Shown piece after piece: positions 29,587 to 39,061 of a DNA stretch of 57,590 nucleotides (position 1 is its first letter; each line of letters begins with the position of its first letter). The translations under genes and the position numbers were made by a program. A model generated the notes under the pieces. It worked only from the letters and a program-made list of their open reading frames with translations. It did no database searches and was not told the DNA's origin. The stretch comes from Mycobacterium sp. shizuoka-1 (GTDB taxonomy: Bacteria > Actinomycetota > Actinomycetes > Mycobacteriales > Mycobacteriaceae), in contig NZ_BEWG01000034.1 of NCBI RefSeq assembly GCF_002723835.1, forward strand, positions 38,555 through 96,144, in the 5' to 3' direction.

Positions 29587-30927
29587 CTAGAGCGAGAGAT
29601 ACGCCTTCAACTCATACGGCGTGACGTTGCTGCGGTACTCCTCCCACTCCGCGCGCTTGTTGCGCAGGAAGTAGTCGAAGACGTGTTCGCCGAGCGCCTC
29701 GGCGACCAGCTCGGAGCTTTCCATCTCCTGCAGGGCGATGCCGAGGCTGGACGGCAGCTCCCGGTAGCCCATCGCGCGGCGCTCCTCGGGGGTCAGCATC
29801 CACACGTTGTCCTCGGCCTGCGGGCCCAGCACGTAGTTCTTCTCGATGCCGCGCAGCCCGGCGGCCAGCAGCACCGCGAACGTCAGGTAGGGGTTGCAGG
29901 CCGAGTCGGGGCTGCGTACCTCGACGCGGCGGGAGGACGCCTTGCGCGGGGTGTACATCGGCACCCGCACCAGCGCCGACCGGTTGGCCGCTCCCCAGGA
30001 CGCCGCCGTCGGGGCCTCGCCGCCGTGCACCAGCCGCTTGTAGGAGTTGACCCACTGATTGGTGATGGCGCTGATCTCGCTGGCGTGCTCGAGGATCCCG
30101 GCGATGAACGACTTGGCGACGTCGGAGAGCTGCAGCGGGTCGTCGGGGCTGTGGAAGGCGTTGTTCTCACCCTCGAACAGGCTCATGTGGGTATGCATGG
30201 CCGAGCCCGGGTACTGGGCAAACGGCTTGGGCATGAACGACGCTCGCACCCCTTCGCCGAGCGCGACTTCCTTGACCACGTAGCGGAAGGTCATCACGTT
30301 GTCGGCCATCGACAGGGCGTCGGCGTAACGCAGGTCGATCTCCTGCTGGCCGGGCGCACCCTCGTGGTGGCTGAACTCCACCGAGATGCCCATCTGCTCC
30401 AGCGCGTCGATCGCGTGCCTGCGGAAGTTGGGCGCCGAGTCGTGCACGGCCTGGTCGAAGTAGCCGCCGTTGTCAGCCGGGACGGGCACGCTGCCGTCGT
30501 AGGGCCCGGGCTCGAGCAGGAAGAACTCGATCTCGGGGTGCACGTAGCAGGAGAACCCGAGATCGCTGGCCTTGGCGAGCTGGCGGCGCAGCACGTGCCG
30601 GCTGTCCGCCCACGACGGCGAGCCGTCGGGCATGGTGATGTCGCAGAACATCCGGGCCGAGTGGTGCTGGCCCGAGCTGGTGGTCCACGGCAGCACCTGG
30701 AAGGTGGACGGATCCGGCCGCGCGACGGTGTCGGATTCGAAGACCCGCGCAAAGCCCTCGATCGAGGATCCGTCGAAGCCGATCCCCTCCTCGAAGGCCC
30801 CCTCCAACTCGGCGGGAGCGATCGCGACCGACTTCAGGAAGCCGAGCACATCGGTGAACCACAACCGGACGAAACGGATATCCCGTTCCTCCAGCGTGCG
30901 CAGCACGAATTCCTTCTGGCGGTCCAT
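29587..30927 (-). CDS. glnA2: Glutamine synthetase-like GlnA2 (type I-alpha)
   Basis: The 446-residue enzyme has the complete glutamine synthetase layout: [37 protein letters not shown] and [10 protein letters not shown]. It has no equivalent of the KDLYELPP adenylylation loop, so it should not be controlled by GlnE; this, and its shorter length, fit the I-alpha group. In M. tuberculosis GlnA2 is dispensable, from literature. Whether it makes glutamine or a gamma-glutamyl amide is not decided by sequence. A GlnR-like box overlaps its promoter. Confidence 0.94.
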   Translation of the reverse strand: MDRQKEFVLRTLEERDIRFVRLWFTDVLGFLKSVAIAPAELEGAFEEGIGFDGSSIEGFARVFESDTVARPDPSTFQVLPWTTSSGQHHSARMFCDITMPDGSPSWADSRHVLRRQLAKASDLGFSCYVHPEIEFFLLEPGPYDGSVPVPADNGGYFDQAVHDSAPNFRRHAIDALEQMGISVEFSHHEGAPGQQEIDLRYADALSMADNVMTFRYVVKEVALGEGVRASFMPKPFAQYPGSAMHTHMSLFEGENNAFHSPDDPLQLSDVAKSFIAGILEHASEISAITNQWVNSYKRLVHGGEAPTAASWGAANRSALVRVPMYTPRKASSRRVEVRSPDSACNPYLTFAVLLAAGLRGIEKNYVLGPQAEDNVWMLTPEERRAMGYRELPSSLGIALQEMESSELVAEALGEHVFDYFLRNKRAEWEEYRSNVTPYELKAYLSL

Positions 30928-30933
30928 GACGCG

Positions 30934-30965
30934 AGCGTATGCAGCGGGTGTTAATTCCGTGTTAC
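30934..30965 (-). promoter_or_regulatory. glnA2 promoter with GlnR-like box
   Basis: On the minus strand TACGCT (30939 to 30934) ends 6 nt before the glnA2 ATG. GTAAC-N6-TTAAC (30965 to 30950) is 10 bp farther up, in the -35 zone. It fits the GlnR AC-N9-AC core. A site in that position could activate or block the promoter. Confidence 0.5.
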
Positions 30966-30985
30966 GACGCTGCTGCGGCTGGCCG

Positions 30986-32518
30986 TCAGCACGTCAGGTT
31001 GTTCGGCACCGTCTGGTCCACGAGGTACTTCACGATGGCCGAGTCGACGCACTCGTCGCCGTTGAACACCGCCGTGTGCTGGGTGCCGTCGTAGGTGATC
31101 AACGGCGCGCCGAGTTGGCGGGCGAGGTTGACCCCGGCCTCGTACGGGGTGGCCGGGTCGTGCGTCGTGGACACCACGACGACGCTGCCGGGTGGGGCCG
31201 GGGCCGCCGGGTGCGGTGCCGACGTCGGCGGCACCGGCCAGAAGGCACAGATGTCGCGCGGGGCGAACCCGGTGAACTGTCCGTAGGCCTGGAACGGGGC
31301 CAGCTCACGGGTGCGCCGGTCGATGTCGGCCCACACCGCCGGATCGGTGGGGGTCGGGCCGTCGACGCAGCGGATCGCGTTGAACGCGTCCTGCCCGTTG
31401 TTGTAGTGCCCGTAGGGATTGCGGCCGTCGTACTCGTCGGCCAGCATCAGCAGGTCGCCGGCATCGGTGTTGCGCTGCAAGCCCAGCAGGCCGCTGGTGA
31501 GGAACTTCCAGTACTGCGGTGTGTAGAGGGCGTTGAACGTGCCGGTGAGCGCGTCCTGATAGCTCAGCCCGCGTGGATCGGACGTCTGGCCGGGCTTGGC
31601 CACCAGCCGATCGACCAGCTGGTGGTACCGGTCGACCCAGCGCGCCGGGTCCGTACCCAGCGGGCAGCCGGCCGATTTCGCGCAGTCGGCGGCGTAGTCG
31701 TTGAACACCACCTGGAAGCCGGCCATCTGCTGGATGATCGAGTCCACCGTGTCCTGGGCGGGGTCGATCGCCCCGTCGAGCACCATCGTGCGAACCCGCT
31801 CAGGGAACTTCTCCAGGTAGGCCGTCCCCAGCTCGGTGCCGTAGCTGAAGCCGAGGTAGTTGATCTGGTCGTCGCCGAGGACCTGCCGCACGACGTCCAT
31901 ATCCTTTGCGGCCGAATCGGTTCCGATCTCAGCCAGGAACGCGGTACCCATCTTGTCCGCGCATTCCTTGGCGTAGTCGCGGTTGATCTGCTCGATCGCG
32001 GCCACCCCGGCCGGACTGTAGTCGACCATCGGGTTGCGCCGCCACGCGTCGAACTCGGCGTCGGTGCGGCAGCGCACCGACGGGGTCGAGTAGCCGACCC
32101 CGCGCGGATCGAAGCCGACGATGTCGAAGTGTTCGGCGACCGGGCTGCCGGCCAGCGCGTAACCCATGCCCGCGGCGGAGTCGACCGCCGACGCACCGGG
32201 ACCGCCCGGGTTGACGAACAGGGAGCCGATCCGCTGGCCGGTGGCCGGGATCTTGATCACGGCCAACTGTGCTTGCGGCCCAGCGGGATCCGCGGCGCTG
32301 ATCGGTACCGGGACGGTCGTGCACTGCGCACCGGGCAGCTCACGCGCGTCATCGCCGAGGTAGTGCTGACAACTCCCCCACGTAACCTGCGGCGCCGACG
32401 TCTGACCGGCGCCGGGGCTCGGTGTGGCAGCGGCCGGCGGGGCCGTGACACCGACCGCCAGCACGGTGCAGCTGAAGAGCGCCGAGCCGATTCGACTCGC
32501 GCGTCCCATGCCGATCAT
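30986..32518 (-). CDS. Secreted tripeptidyl-aminopeptidase-like alpha/beta hydrolase (SlpE/Rv2223c-like)
   Basis: The protein has about 510 residues with a signal peptide (IGSALFSCTVLAVGV then AAATP). The alpha/beta hydrolase core shows FVNPGGPGASA, the oxyanion region, and Ser225 in LGFSYGTELG as nucleophile; Asp in TTHDPATPYEAG and His in DGTQHTAVF complete the triad. It is of the S33 tripeptidyl peptidase group. Start ATG 32518 gives the best signal peptide; GTG 32560 and ATG 32509 are alternatives. It is the paralogue of the next gene, but has no lipobox Cys, so it is probably released. Confidence 0.88.
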   Translation of the reverse strand: MIGMGRASRIGSALFSCTVLAVGVTAPPAAATPSPGAGQTSAPQVTWGSCQHYLGDDARELPGAQCTTVPVPISAADPAGPQAQLAVIKIPATGQRIGSLFVNPGGPGASAVDSAAGMGYALAGSPVAEHFDIVGFDPRGVGYSTPSVRCRTDAEFDAWRRNPMVDYSPAGVAAIEQINRDYAKECADKMGTAFLAEIGTDSAAKDMDVVRQVLGDDQINYLGFSYGTELGTAYLEKFPERVRTMVLDGAIDPAQDTVDSIIQQMAGFQVVFNDYAADCAKSAGCPLGTDPARWVDRYHQLVDRLVAKPGQTSDPRGLSYQDALTGTFNALYTPQYWKFLTSGLLGLQRNTDAGDLLMLADEYDGRNPYGHYNNGQDAFNAIRCVDGPTPTDPAVWADIDRRTRELAPFQAYGQFTGFAPRDICAFWPVPPTSAPHPAAPAPPGSVVVVSTTHDPATPYEAGVNLARQLGAPLITYDGTQHTAVFNGDECVDSAIVKYLVDQTVPNNLTC

Positions 32519-32640
32519 CGTCGCATGACTGCGCCCCCGCTGTGGCAGCGAGGCGGTCACACTCCGATCTCAGATCCGCCATGAGCCGGTATCAATTCTT
32601 GACGCCAGCGTAAAAGCGTTGTCGCGGGCGGGGATTGGCG

Positions 32641-34194
32641 TCAGCAGGTGGCGCCGGGCGGGGGCAGCTTGAGATCGACGAGGTAGGCGGCGGCGTAGTT
32701 GTCCACACAGGTGTTGCCCTGGAACACGACGGTGTGCTGGGTTCCGTTGAACGTCAGCAGCGCTCCGCCGAGCTGCTTGGCCAGGTCCACGCCGGCCTGG
32801 TACGGCGTCGCCGGGTCGTTGGTCGTCGACACCACCAGCACCGGCGGCAGCCCGGCCGCGGAGACCGTGTGCGGGGTGCTCGTCGCCGGAACCGGCCAGA
32901 ACGCGCACGTGCTCAGCGGGGCGTGCCCGGTGAACTCGCCGTAGCTCATGAAGGGTGCGACTTCGCGCATCTTCTTGTCTTCCTCGATCACCTTCTGGCG
33001 GTCGGTGATCGGCGGCTGGTCCACACAGTTGACCGCGATCCGCGCGTCGGTGGCGTTGGTGTAGTGCCCCTGCGCGTCCCGGCGCATGTACATGTCGGCG
33101 AGCGCCAGCATGGTGTCCCCGCGGCCGTTGGTCATCTCGGTCAGGCCCTGGGTGAGGTGGCGCCACAGGTTGGGCGAGTACAGCGCCATGATGGTGCCGA
33201 TGATCGCGTCGCTGTAGCCCAGCCCGCGCGGGTCGGCGGTGCGCATCGGCTTGTCGACCAGCGGGTCGACCAGATCGCGGTAGACGTCGACGGCCTTGGC
33301 CGGGTCGGTGCCCAGCGGGCAGGTGGGATCCTTCGCACAGTCTGCGGCGTAGTCGTTGAACGCCTGCTGGAAGGCGGCCGCCTGGTCGATGTCGGCCTGG
33401 ATCGGATCGGCGTTGGGATCGACGGCGCCGTCGAGGATCATCGCCCGCACCTTGTCCGGGAATTCCTCGGCGTAGGCCGACCCGATCCGGGTGCCGTACG
33501 AGTAGCCGAGGTAGGTCAACTTGTCGTCGCCGACGGCGGCCCGCAACGCGTCCAGATCCTTGGCGACGCTGGCAGTGCCGACGTTGGCCAGGAATTCCTT
33601 GCCCATCTTGTCCACGCACCGCTGGACGAACGCCTTGGTTTCGCCTTCGATGTGCTCGATGCCCTTGGGGCTGTAGTCGACCTGCGGATCGGCGCGGATG
33701 CGGTCGTTGTCGGCGTCGGAGTTGCACCACAGCGCGGGCGTGGATGACGCCACCCCGCGCGGGTCGAAGCCCACCATGTCGAAGCGCTGCCGCACCGAGG
33801 TGGGCAGGTTCTCGACGATGCTGGTGGCGGCTTCGATGCCGGACTCCCCGGGACCGCCCGGGTTGATGATCAGCGAGCCGATCTTCTGGCCGGTCGCCGG
33901 GAATCGGATCAGCGCGAGCACGGCGGTGTCGCCGTCGGGTTTCGAGTAGTCGACCGGGACGGCGATCTTGCCGCACTGTGCACCGGCCGGGATCGGCAAC
34001 GCGTTGCCGCCTCCGCCGCCGGCGACCCGGCACGGACCCCACACCACCGGCTGCCCGACCTGCGGGCCCGACAGCACGGCCATTCCCTCCACGGTGGTGC
34101 TGCAGCCGGCGCTCGCGACGAGCGTGGCCACCGCGGGGAGCACCAGGGCGGTGCGAACAGCGCGTGGTCGGACAGAGAACCTCATGGCAAACAT
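32641..34194 (-). CDS. caeA: CaeA/Hip1-like cell-envelope serine hydrolase lipoprotein
   Basis: The 517-residue protein has a signal peptide ending in the lipobox VASAGC (Cys about 31), so it should be anchored in the envelope. Ser232 in LGYSYGTRIG is the nucleophile; Asp in TTNDPATPY and His in NGTQHTVVF complete the triad. In M. tuberculosis the homologue Rv2224c (CaeA, Hip1) is a serine protease acting on GroEL2 and is important for virulence. ATG 34185 (MRFSVRPRA) is an equally possible start and would give Ser229, close to Ser228 of Hip1. The paralogue follows 122 bp downstream. Confidence 0.93.
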   Translation of the reverse strand: MFAMRFSVRPRAVRTALVLPAVATLVASAGCSTTVEGMAVLSGPQVGQPVVWGPCRVAGGGGGNALPIPAGAQCGKIAVPVDYSKPDGDTAVLALIRFPATGQKIGSLIINPGGPGESGIEAATSIVENLPTSVRQRFDMVGFDPRGVASSTPALWCNSDADNDRIRADPQVDYSPKGIEHIEGETKAFVQRCVDKMGKEFLANVGTASVAKDLDALRAAVGDDKLTYLGYSYGTRIGSAYAEEFPDKVRAMILDGAVDPNADPIQADIDQAAAFQQAFNDYAADCAKDPTCPLGTDPAKAVDVYRDLVDPLVDKPMRTADPRGLGYSDAIIGTIMALYSPNLWRHLTQGLTEMTNGRGDTMLALADMYMRRDAQGHYTNATDARIAVNCVDQPPITDRQKVIEEDKKMREVAPFMSYGEFTGHAPLSTCAFWPVPATSTPHTVSAAGLPPVLVVSTTNDPATPYQAGVDLAKQLGGALLTFNGTQHTVVFQGNTCVDNYAAAYLVDLKLPPPGATC

Positions 34195-34242
34195 GCTGCC
34201 ATGCTCAGCGGGGGTGCTTCCCGCACCGACCCGCCGCGGGGC

Positions 34243-35652
34243 TCATTTGGTGGCGTCGAGCAGTTCTTTCATCCCGACGGCGAAGTCGTCGGCCAGATCC
34301 CACAGGTCCGGCAGGAGCTCGGGGCAGGAGATCAGCCCGACGTCGAGTTTGCCGTTGAGCGACATCACGGTGATGTTGAGTCCCGAGCCGTGGAAGATCG
34401 GCCCGAGTGGGTACATCGCCCGCACCTCGGCGCCCAGGAAGTACAGCGGGATCTGGGGGCCAGGCACATTGGAGATCACCAGGTTGTGCACCGGCCGGGC
34501 CTCGGTCAGCCGGCTGCGGGCGTAGACCCGCATGGCGACGCCGAAGATCGCGGGACCGGCGAACTGGCTCCAGTCCTGCAGCAGGGTCGCCCCGATCGCC
34601 GAACTGTGCTCCTTGGCGGTGTTGTTGGCCGCGGCGATCGCCAACAACCGCTCTGCCGGGTCCTCGATCTGGGTCTCCAGTTTGGAGAACATGCCGGACA
34701 CCTGGTTGCGGCCGGGCCGATCGGAGCGGTCGTGCACCGAGACCGGAACCATGGCGACCAGCGACGCCTCGGGCAGCTCGCCCCGGTCGAGCAGGTACTG
34801 CCGCAGCACACCGGCAACCAGCGCCATGACGACGTCGTTGACCTTGACGCCGAAGTGGTTCTTCACCGTCTTGATGTCCTCGAGGTCGAGCTCGGCGAAG
34901 GCGACGTTGCGGTGGGCGGTGACGCTGGCGTTGAACTTGGTCTGCGGCGCCGCGAACGGGGCCGCCATCGCCCGGCCGCCCACCGCGCGCGCGACCGTGT
35001 CGACGACGGTGCTCACCGTCGACGGGATCACCTTGGTGGCCAGGTGCAGGGGGCGGGTGACGAAATTGCCCAGGCCGCCCAGCGCGATGCGCAGCTGGTT
35101 GGTGTCCACGGCGTCACCCGCGACGGGATCCGGCGGCGGCGCGTCGGGTTCGGTACTGCACAACTGCGACATCAGGTTCGCGCCGGTCACCCCGTCGACG
35201 GCGGCGTGGTGCACCTTGGTCAACACCGCCAGCCGGCCACCACCGCGGGCGTCGGTGCCGCCGACACCCTCGATCACCCACGTCTCCCACAGCGGGTGCC
35301 GGCGATCCAGCGGCAGCGAGGCCAGGTGACCGCAGATCTCCCCCAGCTCGACCCGTCCGCCCGGCGCGGGCAGCCCGATGCGGTGCAGGTGACGGTCGAT
35401 GTCGAAGTGCTCGTCTTCCACCCAGACCGGATGGTCGAGGTTGAGGAAGCTGTTGGCCAGGCGTTCGCGGAAGCTGGGGATCGCCTTGACCCGCAAGGCC
35501 AGTTCGTCGCGCAACCGGTCGAAGGTGTAGCCGCCGGGGATCGTGGAGGCGTCGAGCTCCAGGATCGAGCACACATGCAGTGGCTGGGAGGGGGTTTCGA
35601 GATAGAGGAAGCTGGCGTCGAGGCCGCTGAGTCGCTGCAGGTGTTGCACCAT
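34243..35652 (-). CDS. Wax ester synthase / diacylglycerol acyltransferase (Tgs family)
   Basis: The 469-residue protein carries the active-site motif HHAAVDG (His148, His149, Asp153), in KVHHAAVDGVTG, of the WS/DGAT family, which makes triacylglycerol or wax esters from acyl-CoA. RLSGLDASFLYLET at the start, DRRHPLWETWVIEGV and KVNDVVMALVAGVLR are further family blocks. Its length is usual for the family. It is the last of three minus-strand genes here and has its own promoter (TACCAT, 6 nt upstream). The divergent neighbour is panB. Confidence 0.93.
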   Translation of the reverse strand: MVQHLQRLSGLDASFLYLETPSQPLHVCSILELDASTIPGGYTFDRLRDELALRVKAIPSFRERLANSFLNLDHPVWVEDEHFDIDRHLHRIGLPAPGGRVELGEICGHLASLPLDRRHPLWETWVIEGVGGTDARGGGRLAVLTKVHHAAVDGVTGANLMSQLCSTEPDAPPPDPVAGDAVDTNQLRIALGGLGNFVTRPLHLATKVIPSTVSTVVDTVARAVGGRAMAAPFAAPQTKFNASVTAHRNVAFAELDLEDIKTVKNHFGVKVNDVVMALVAGVLRQYLLDRGELPEASLVAMVPVSVHDRSDRPGRNQVSGMFSKLETQIEDPAERLLAIAAANNTAKEHSSAIGATLLQDWSQFAGPAIFGVAMRVYARSRLTEARPVHNLVISNVPGPQIPLYFLGAEVRAMYPLGPIFHGSGLNITVMSLNGKLDVGLISCPELLPDLWDLADDFAVGMKELLDATK

Positions 35653-35658
35653 GCCGCG

Positions 35659-35664
35659 ATGGTA
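35659..35664 (-). promoter_or_regulatory. Leaderless promoter of the WS/DGAT gene
   Basis: TACCAT on the minus strand ends 6 nt before the ATG at 35652. Confidence 0.45.
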
Positions 35665-35679
35665 TGTCGGCGGCTGGTG

Positions 35680-35719
35680 ACAGGTGTGAGAAAGTCCACT
35701 TCACTGTCCGTTCACCTGT
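35680..35719. promoter_or_regulatory. Wide inverted repeat between WS/DGAT and panB genes
   Basis: ACAGGTG (35680-35686) and CACCTGT (35713-35719) are perfect inverted copies 26 bp apart in the divergent intergenic region. They could be two half-operators or a chance pair. Nothing else recognisable lies in this 160-bp gap apart from the leaderless box of the WS/DGAT gene and the AGGGA ribosome-binding site of panB. Confidence 0.25.
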
Positions 35720-35812
35720 GCGACCACGGGTGGCACACTTGAGGACGTCAGACGAACCCGGGGACCCGGATGGGCCACGAGGATCGACGCAGACGATTAC
35801 CAAGGGACAAAG

Positions 35813-36655
35813 ATGTCTGAGCAGACTGTCTATGGTGGCGCCGACATGCCCGCCGCTTCGCGGAGCAAGGTTCGCAGTCACCACCTGCTGAAGTGGAAAT
35901 CCGAAGGCCACAAGTGGGCCATGCTCACGGTCTACGACTACTCGACCGCCAAGGTGTTCGACGAGGCCGGCATTCCGGTGCTGCTGGTCGGCGATTCCGC
36001 CGCCAATGTCGTCTATGGCTACGACACCACGGTGCCGATCTCGGTCGACGAGCTCATCCCGCTGGTCCGCGGGGTGGTTCGCGGGGCCGAGCATGCGCTG
36101 GTGGTCGCCGACCTGCCGTTCGGCAGCTATGAAGAAAGCCCCGCGCAAGCCCTCCGAACGGCGACTCGGTTCATGAAGGAGACCGGCGCGCACGCGGTCA
36201 AACTCGAGGGCGGCGAGCGGGTCGCCGACCAGATCGCCACGCTGAGCGCGGCCGGCATCCCCGTGGTGGCGCACATCGGGTTCACCCCGCAAAGTGTCAA
36301 CGGCCTGGGCGGGTTCCGCGTCCAGGGCCGCGGCGATGCGGCCGAGCAGACCATCCACGACGCGATCGCGGTCCAGGAGGCCGGTGCGATCGCGGTGGTG
36401 ATGGAGATGGTGCCCGCCGAGTTGGCCACCCAGATCACCGGCAAGCTCACGATCCCGACCATCGGCATCGGCGCCGGACCCAACTGTGACGCCCAGGTGC
36501 TGGTCTGGCAGGACATGGCCGGTCTCACCAGCGGCAAGACCGCCAAGTTCGTCAAACGGTTCGGCGATGTCGGCGGCGAATTGCGCCGCGCGGCAAGGCA
36601 ATACGCCGACGAGGTGGCGACCGGCACGTTCCCGGCGCAGGAGCACAGCTTCTAG
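35813..36655 (+). CDS. panB: 3-methyl-2-oxobutanoate hydroxymethyltransferase PanB
   Basis: PanB makes ketopantoate, the first committed step to pantothenate and CoA. The 280-residue protein has [29 protein letters not shown] with metal and substrate residues, VKLEGGE, and [10 protein letters not shown] near residue 220, all family signatures. The length is typical. An AGGGA lies 7 nt before the ATG. The last bases overlap the convergent reductase gene. It is the last conserved gene before the large accessory block. Confidence 0.97.
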   Translation: MSEQTVYGGADMPAASRSKVRSHHLLKWKSEGHKWAMLTVYDYSTAKVFDEAGIPVLLVGDSAANVVYGYDTTVPISVDELIPLVRGVVRGAEHALVVADLPFGSYEESPAQALRTATRFMKETGAHAVKLEGGERVADQIATLSAAGIPVVAHIGFTPQSVNGLGGFRVQGRGDAAEQTIHDAIAVQEAGAIAVVMEMVPAELATQITGKLTIPTIGIGAGPNCDAQVLVWQDMAGLTSGKTAKFVKRFGDVGGELRRAARQYADEVATGTFPAQEHSF

Positions 36656-38094
36656 GCGATCGCGCGGTCGCGGTAGGCCTCCAACAGCCGCAGCCAGAGC
36701 TCGCTCACCGTCGGGAAGCACGGCACCGCATGCCACAACCGGTCGACGGGTACCTGGCCTGCGACGGCGATGGTGGCCGAGTGCAGCATCTCCCCGACAC
36801 CGGGGCCGACCATCGTGATGCCGAGCGGAATGCCGCGCGCGTCGTCGACGACCATCCGGGCCCGGCCTCGGTAGCCGTCCGCGTAGAGCTTGGCCCCCAT
36901 GACCACGTCGCCGATCTCGACGTCGACCACGGTGACCGGATGGCCAGCGGCCCGGGCCTGTCGCTCCGTCAATCCCACGGAGCCGACTTCGGGATCGGTG
37001 AAGAAGACCTGCGGGACGGCGAGTCCGTCGGCAGTCGCGGTGAACCGGCTCCATTGACCGCGTTCGACCGAAGCCGACTGGGCCCGCGCGGCGATCACCT
37101 CGCCGGCGATCCGGGCCTGATACTTGCCCTGATGGGTGAGCAGCGCACGGTGATTCGCGTCGCCGACTGCATACAACCAGTCGCCGTCGACTCCGTTGAC
37201 CGTCAGACTGTCGTCGGTGTCCAACCAGCTTCCCGGCGCCAAACCGACCGTGTCCAGGCCGATGTCGGTGGTCAACGGCTTGCGCCCGGTCGCGAACATC
37301 ACTTCGTCGGCCTCGACGACGGTGCCGTCGTCCAACTCGAGGGTGACCGGCCCAGAGGCATCCGCGCGACGCAGCCGGCTGACGCTGACGCCTCGGCGCA
37401 CGTCCACCCCCGAGTCGCGTAATCCGTTCTCGACGGCGTCGCCGACGAACGGCTCCATCTGCCCGAGCAGCCCGGCGCGGGCCAGCAGCGTCACCGCGCT
37501 GCCCAATCCTTGCCAGGCGGTTGCCATTTCGACTGCGACCCCGCCCCCACCGACAATCGCCAGCCGGCGGGGCACTGCGCTGGAGTCGGTGGCCTGCCGG
37601 TTGGTCCAGGCCCGCACGTCCTGGGCCCCCGGGACGTCGGGGATCGCGGCGCCGCTGCCGATGCTGATCACCACCGCATGCCGCGCTTGCAGTGCGATCT
37701 CGCCGCCGTCGGGTGTGGTGACCCGCACCCGCCGGGCGCCGTCGAGGCGGCCGTGCCCGCGGATCACGTCGGCGCCCATGGCCGTCACCGCGGCCGTCTG
37801 GCCGCTGTCGTCCCAGTCGCTGACATAGCGGTTTCGCCGGCCGAAGACCCCGGCGGGGTCGATGGCGCCGGTGACCGCCTCGCGGGCGCCCTCGACGCGC
37901 ATGGCGTCGGCGAGTGCCAGCACCGGGCGCAGCAGTGCCTTACTCGGTACGCACGCCCAATACGAGCACTCACCGCCGACGAGTTCCCGTTCGACGATTG
38001 CAACGCTCAGGTTCGCTGCGCGGCAACGGTTTACTGCGGTCTGGCCGACCGGTCCGGCGCCGATCACGATCACGTCGTAGGCGGTCTCGGTCAT
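36652..38094 (-). CDS. FAD-dependent pyridine nucleotide-disulfide reductase with altered C-terminal site
   Basis: The 480-residue protein has an FAD-binding GAGPVGQT near the N-terminus, redox-active Cys43 and Cys48 in [13 protein letters not shown], an NAD(P)-binding VGGGGVAVE, and LYAVGDANH. The usual C-terminal HAHPTxSE, whose second His is the catalytic base, reads VPCFPTVSE: Phe460 stands in for His while Glu465 remains. It is thus not a standard lipoamide, mycothione or mercuric reductase; the electron acceptor is unknown. Start ATG 38094 overlaps the stop of the DUF427 gene by ATGA. Confidence 0.86.
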   Translation of the reverse strand: MTETAYDVIVIGAGPVGQTAVNRCRAANLSVAIVERELVGGECSYWACVPSKALLRPVLALADAMRVEGAREAVTGAIDPAGVFGRRNRYVSDWDDSGQTAAVTAMGADVIRGHGRLDGARRVRVTTPDGGEIALQARHAVVISIGSGAAIPDVPGAQDVRAWTNRQATDSSAVPRRLAIVGGGGVAVEMATAWQGLGSAVTLLARAGLLGQMEPFVGDAVENGLRDSGVDVRRGVSVSRLRRADASGPVTLELDDGTVVEADEVMFATGRKPLTTDIGLDTVGLAPGSWLDTDDSLTVNGVDGDWLYAVGDANHRALLTHQGKYQARIAGEVIAARAQSASVERGQWSRFTATADGLAVPQVFFTDPEVGSVGLTERQARAAGHPVTVVDVEIGDVVMGAKLYADGYRGRARMVVDDARGIPLGITMVGPGVGEMLHSATIAVAGQVPVDRLWHAVPCFPTVSELWLRLLEAYRDRAIA

Positions 38095-38978
38095 GGGGCG
38101 TGCGCCTTTCGGTTGTGGGCGGCGGGCAGCAGCTCGTCGGGGTCGAGTCCGCGGTCGATGCCGTGTGGAATCACTGTCTGTCCCGGCTCCAGCCGCAGCC
38201 GTGCGCCGTCGAGCTCGACGTCGATCTTGTCCGGCTCGAACGAGACGAGGTTGCGCACGGCGGCGACCTCGGGCCAGGCGTCGAGGTAGGACCATGCAGC
38301 CCGCCCGCGCTCTCCGATGGTGTAGTAACTCGCCAAACCCTTGTAGGGGCAGAATGTTTGACCGTCCACCGGCGTGAGGGCGGAGTCGTCGACGTCGGTG
38401 CGGTCGACATACCAGCGCGGGGCGAAGCCCGATTCGTAGAGGACGACCGGCCGGTGGGTGTCGGCGATGACGCGCTCGCCGTCGCGAACGACGAGACGGC
38501 GCGATGTCGATCGGATGTCGATGCGGTGATAGGGATCGGCGGCGTGCCCGACGATCCGATCGTCCTCTTCATAGAAGGCATCCATCGCCCGCCAGGCGAA
38601 CGCGATCCGACCTTTCAGGGCCGCGGCGTGCGGGGGCAGCGCGCTGTGGCACCATGCACCCCGGTGCGCGCTGTGGCCGCCCGTGGACACCGCGAACCAG
38701 GTCGTCTCGCCGAGATCTCGGTGCACGGTGCGCTGTGGCTCCACGGTGAGCGCGTCCGGCTCGATGTCAGCACCGGGAAAATAGGCCACCGGATAGCGGC
38801 CCGGTTCGTGCAGCAGCAGCACGTCTTCGCTGTCGGCGATCCACCGATCGCCGAACCGTACCCGCATCCGCCGCCGTAACGGCTCGGCGAACAGCAGCCG
38901 GGGTGGAAGCGGTTCGGCGGTCAGGAAGTGGCCGATCGCCGAAGCCGACAAGGGACCTTGTTGCCAAGCCAACCCCAT
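38091..38978 (-). CDS. Tandem DUF427 domain protein
   Basis: The 295-residue protein contains two copies of the DUF427 fold: about residues 40-130 (RWIADSEDVLLLHEPGRYPVAYFP) split by short loops, and about 160-265 (RVIADTHRPVVLYESG and VDGQTFCPYKGLASYY). DUF427 has no settled function. GGAAGG lies 8 nt before the ATG at 38978, better than the GTG at 38987. It is translationally coupled to the reductase gene and preceded by two operator-like palindromes. Confidence 0.82.
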   Translation of the reverse strand: MGLAWQQGPLSASAIGHFLTAEPLPPRLLFAEPLRRRMRVRFGDRWIADSEDVLLLHEPGRYPVAYFPGADIEPDALTVEPQRTVHRDLGETTWFAVSTGGHSAHRGAWCHSALPPHAAALKGRIAFAWRAMDAFYEEDDRIVGHAADPYHRIDIRSTSRRLVVRDGERVIADTHRPVVLYESGFAPRWYVDRTDVDDSALTPVDGQTFCPYKGLASYYTIGERGRAAWSYLDAWPEVAAVRNLVSFEPDKIDVELDGARLRLEPGQTVIPHGIDRGLDPDELLPAAHNRKAHAP

Positions 38979-39007
38979 GGTGTACACCTTCCGGGGCGAT
39001 AATTAAT

Positions 39008-39048
39008 TGGGCTTTTCGTCCCATTATTATGGGCTAGGTAACCCATAA
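39008..39048. promoter_or_regulatory. Pair of TGGG-N8-CCCA operators before the DUF427 operon
   Basis: Two sites share the pattern: 39008-39023 (TGGG, 8 bases, CCCA) and 39027-39048, where the arms extend to TTATGGG and CCCATAA. Their centres are 22 bp apart, two helical turns. They lie between the double TetR gene and the DUF427 operon, 30-70 bp before its ATG. The same pattern occurs at 41383 and 41468. Confidence 0.7.
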
Positions 39049-39061
39049 AAGTCCAGAGCGA

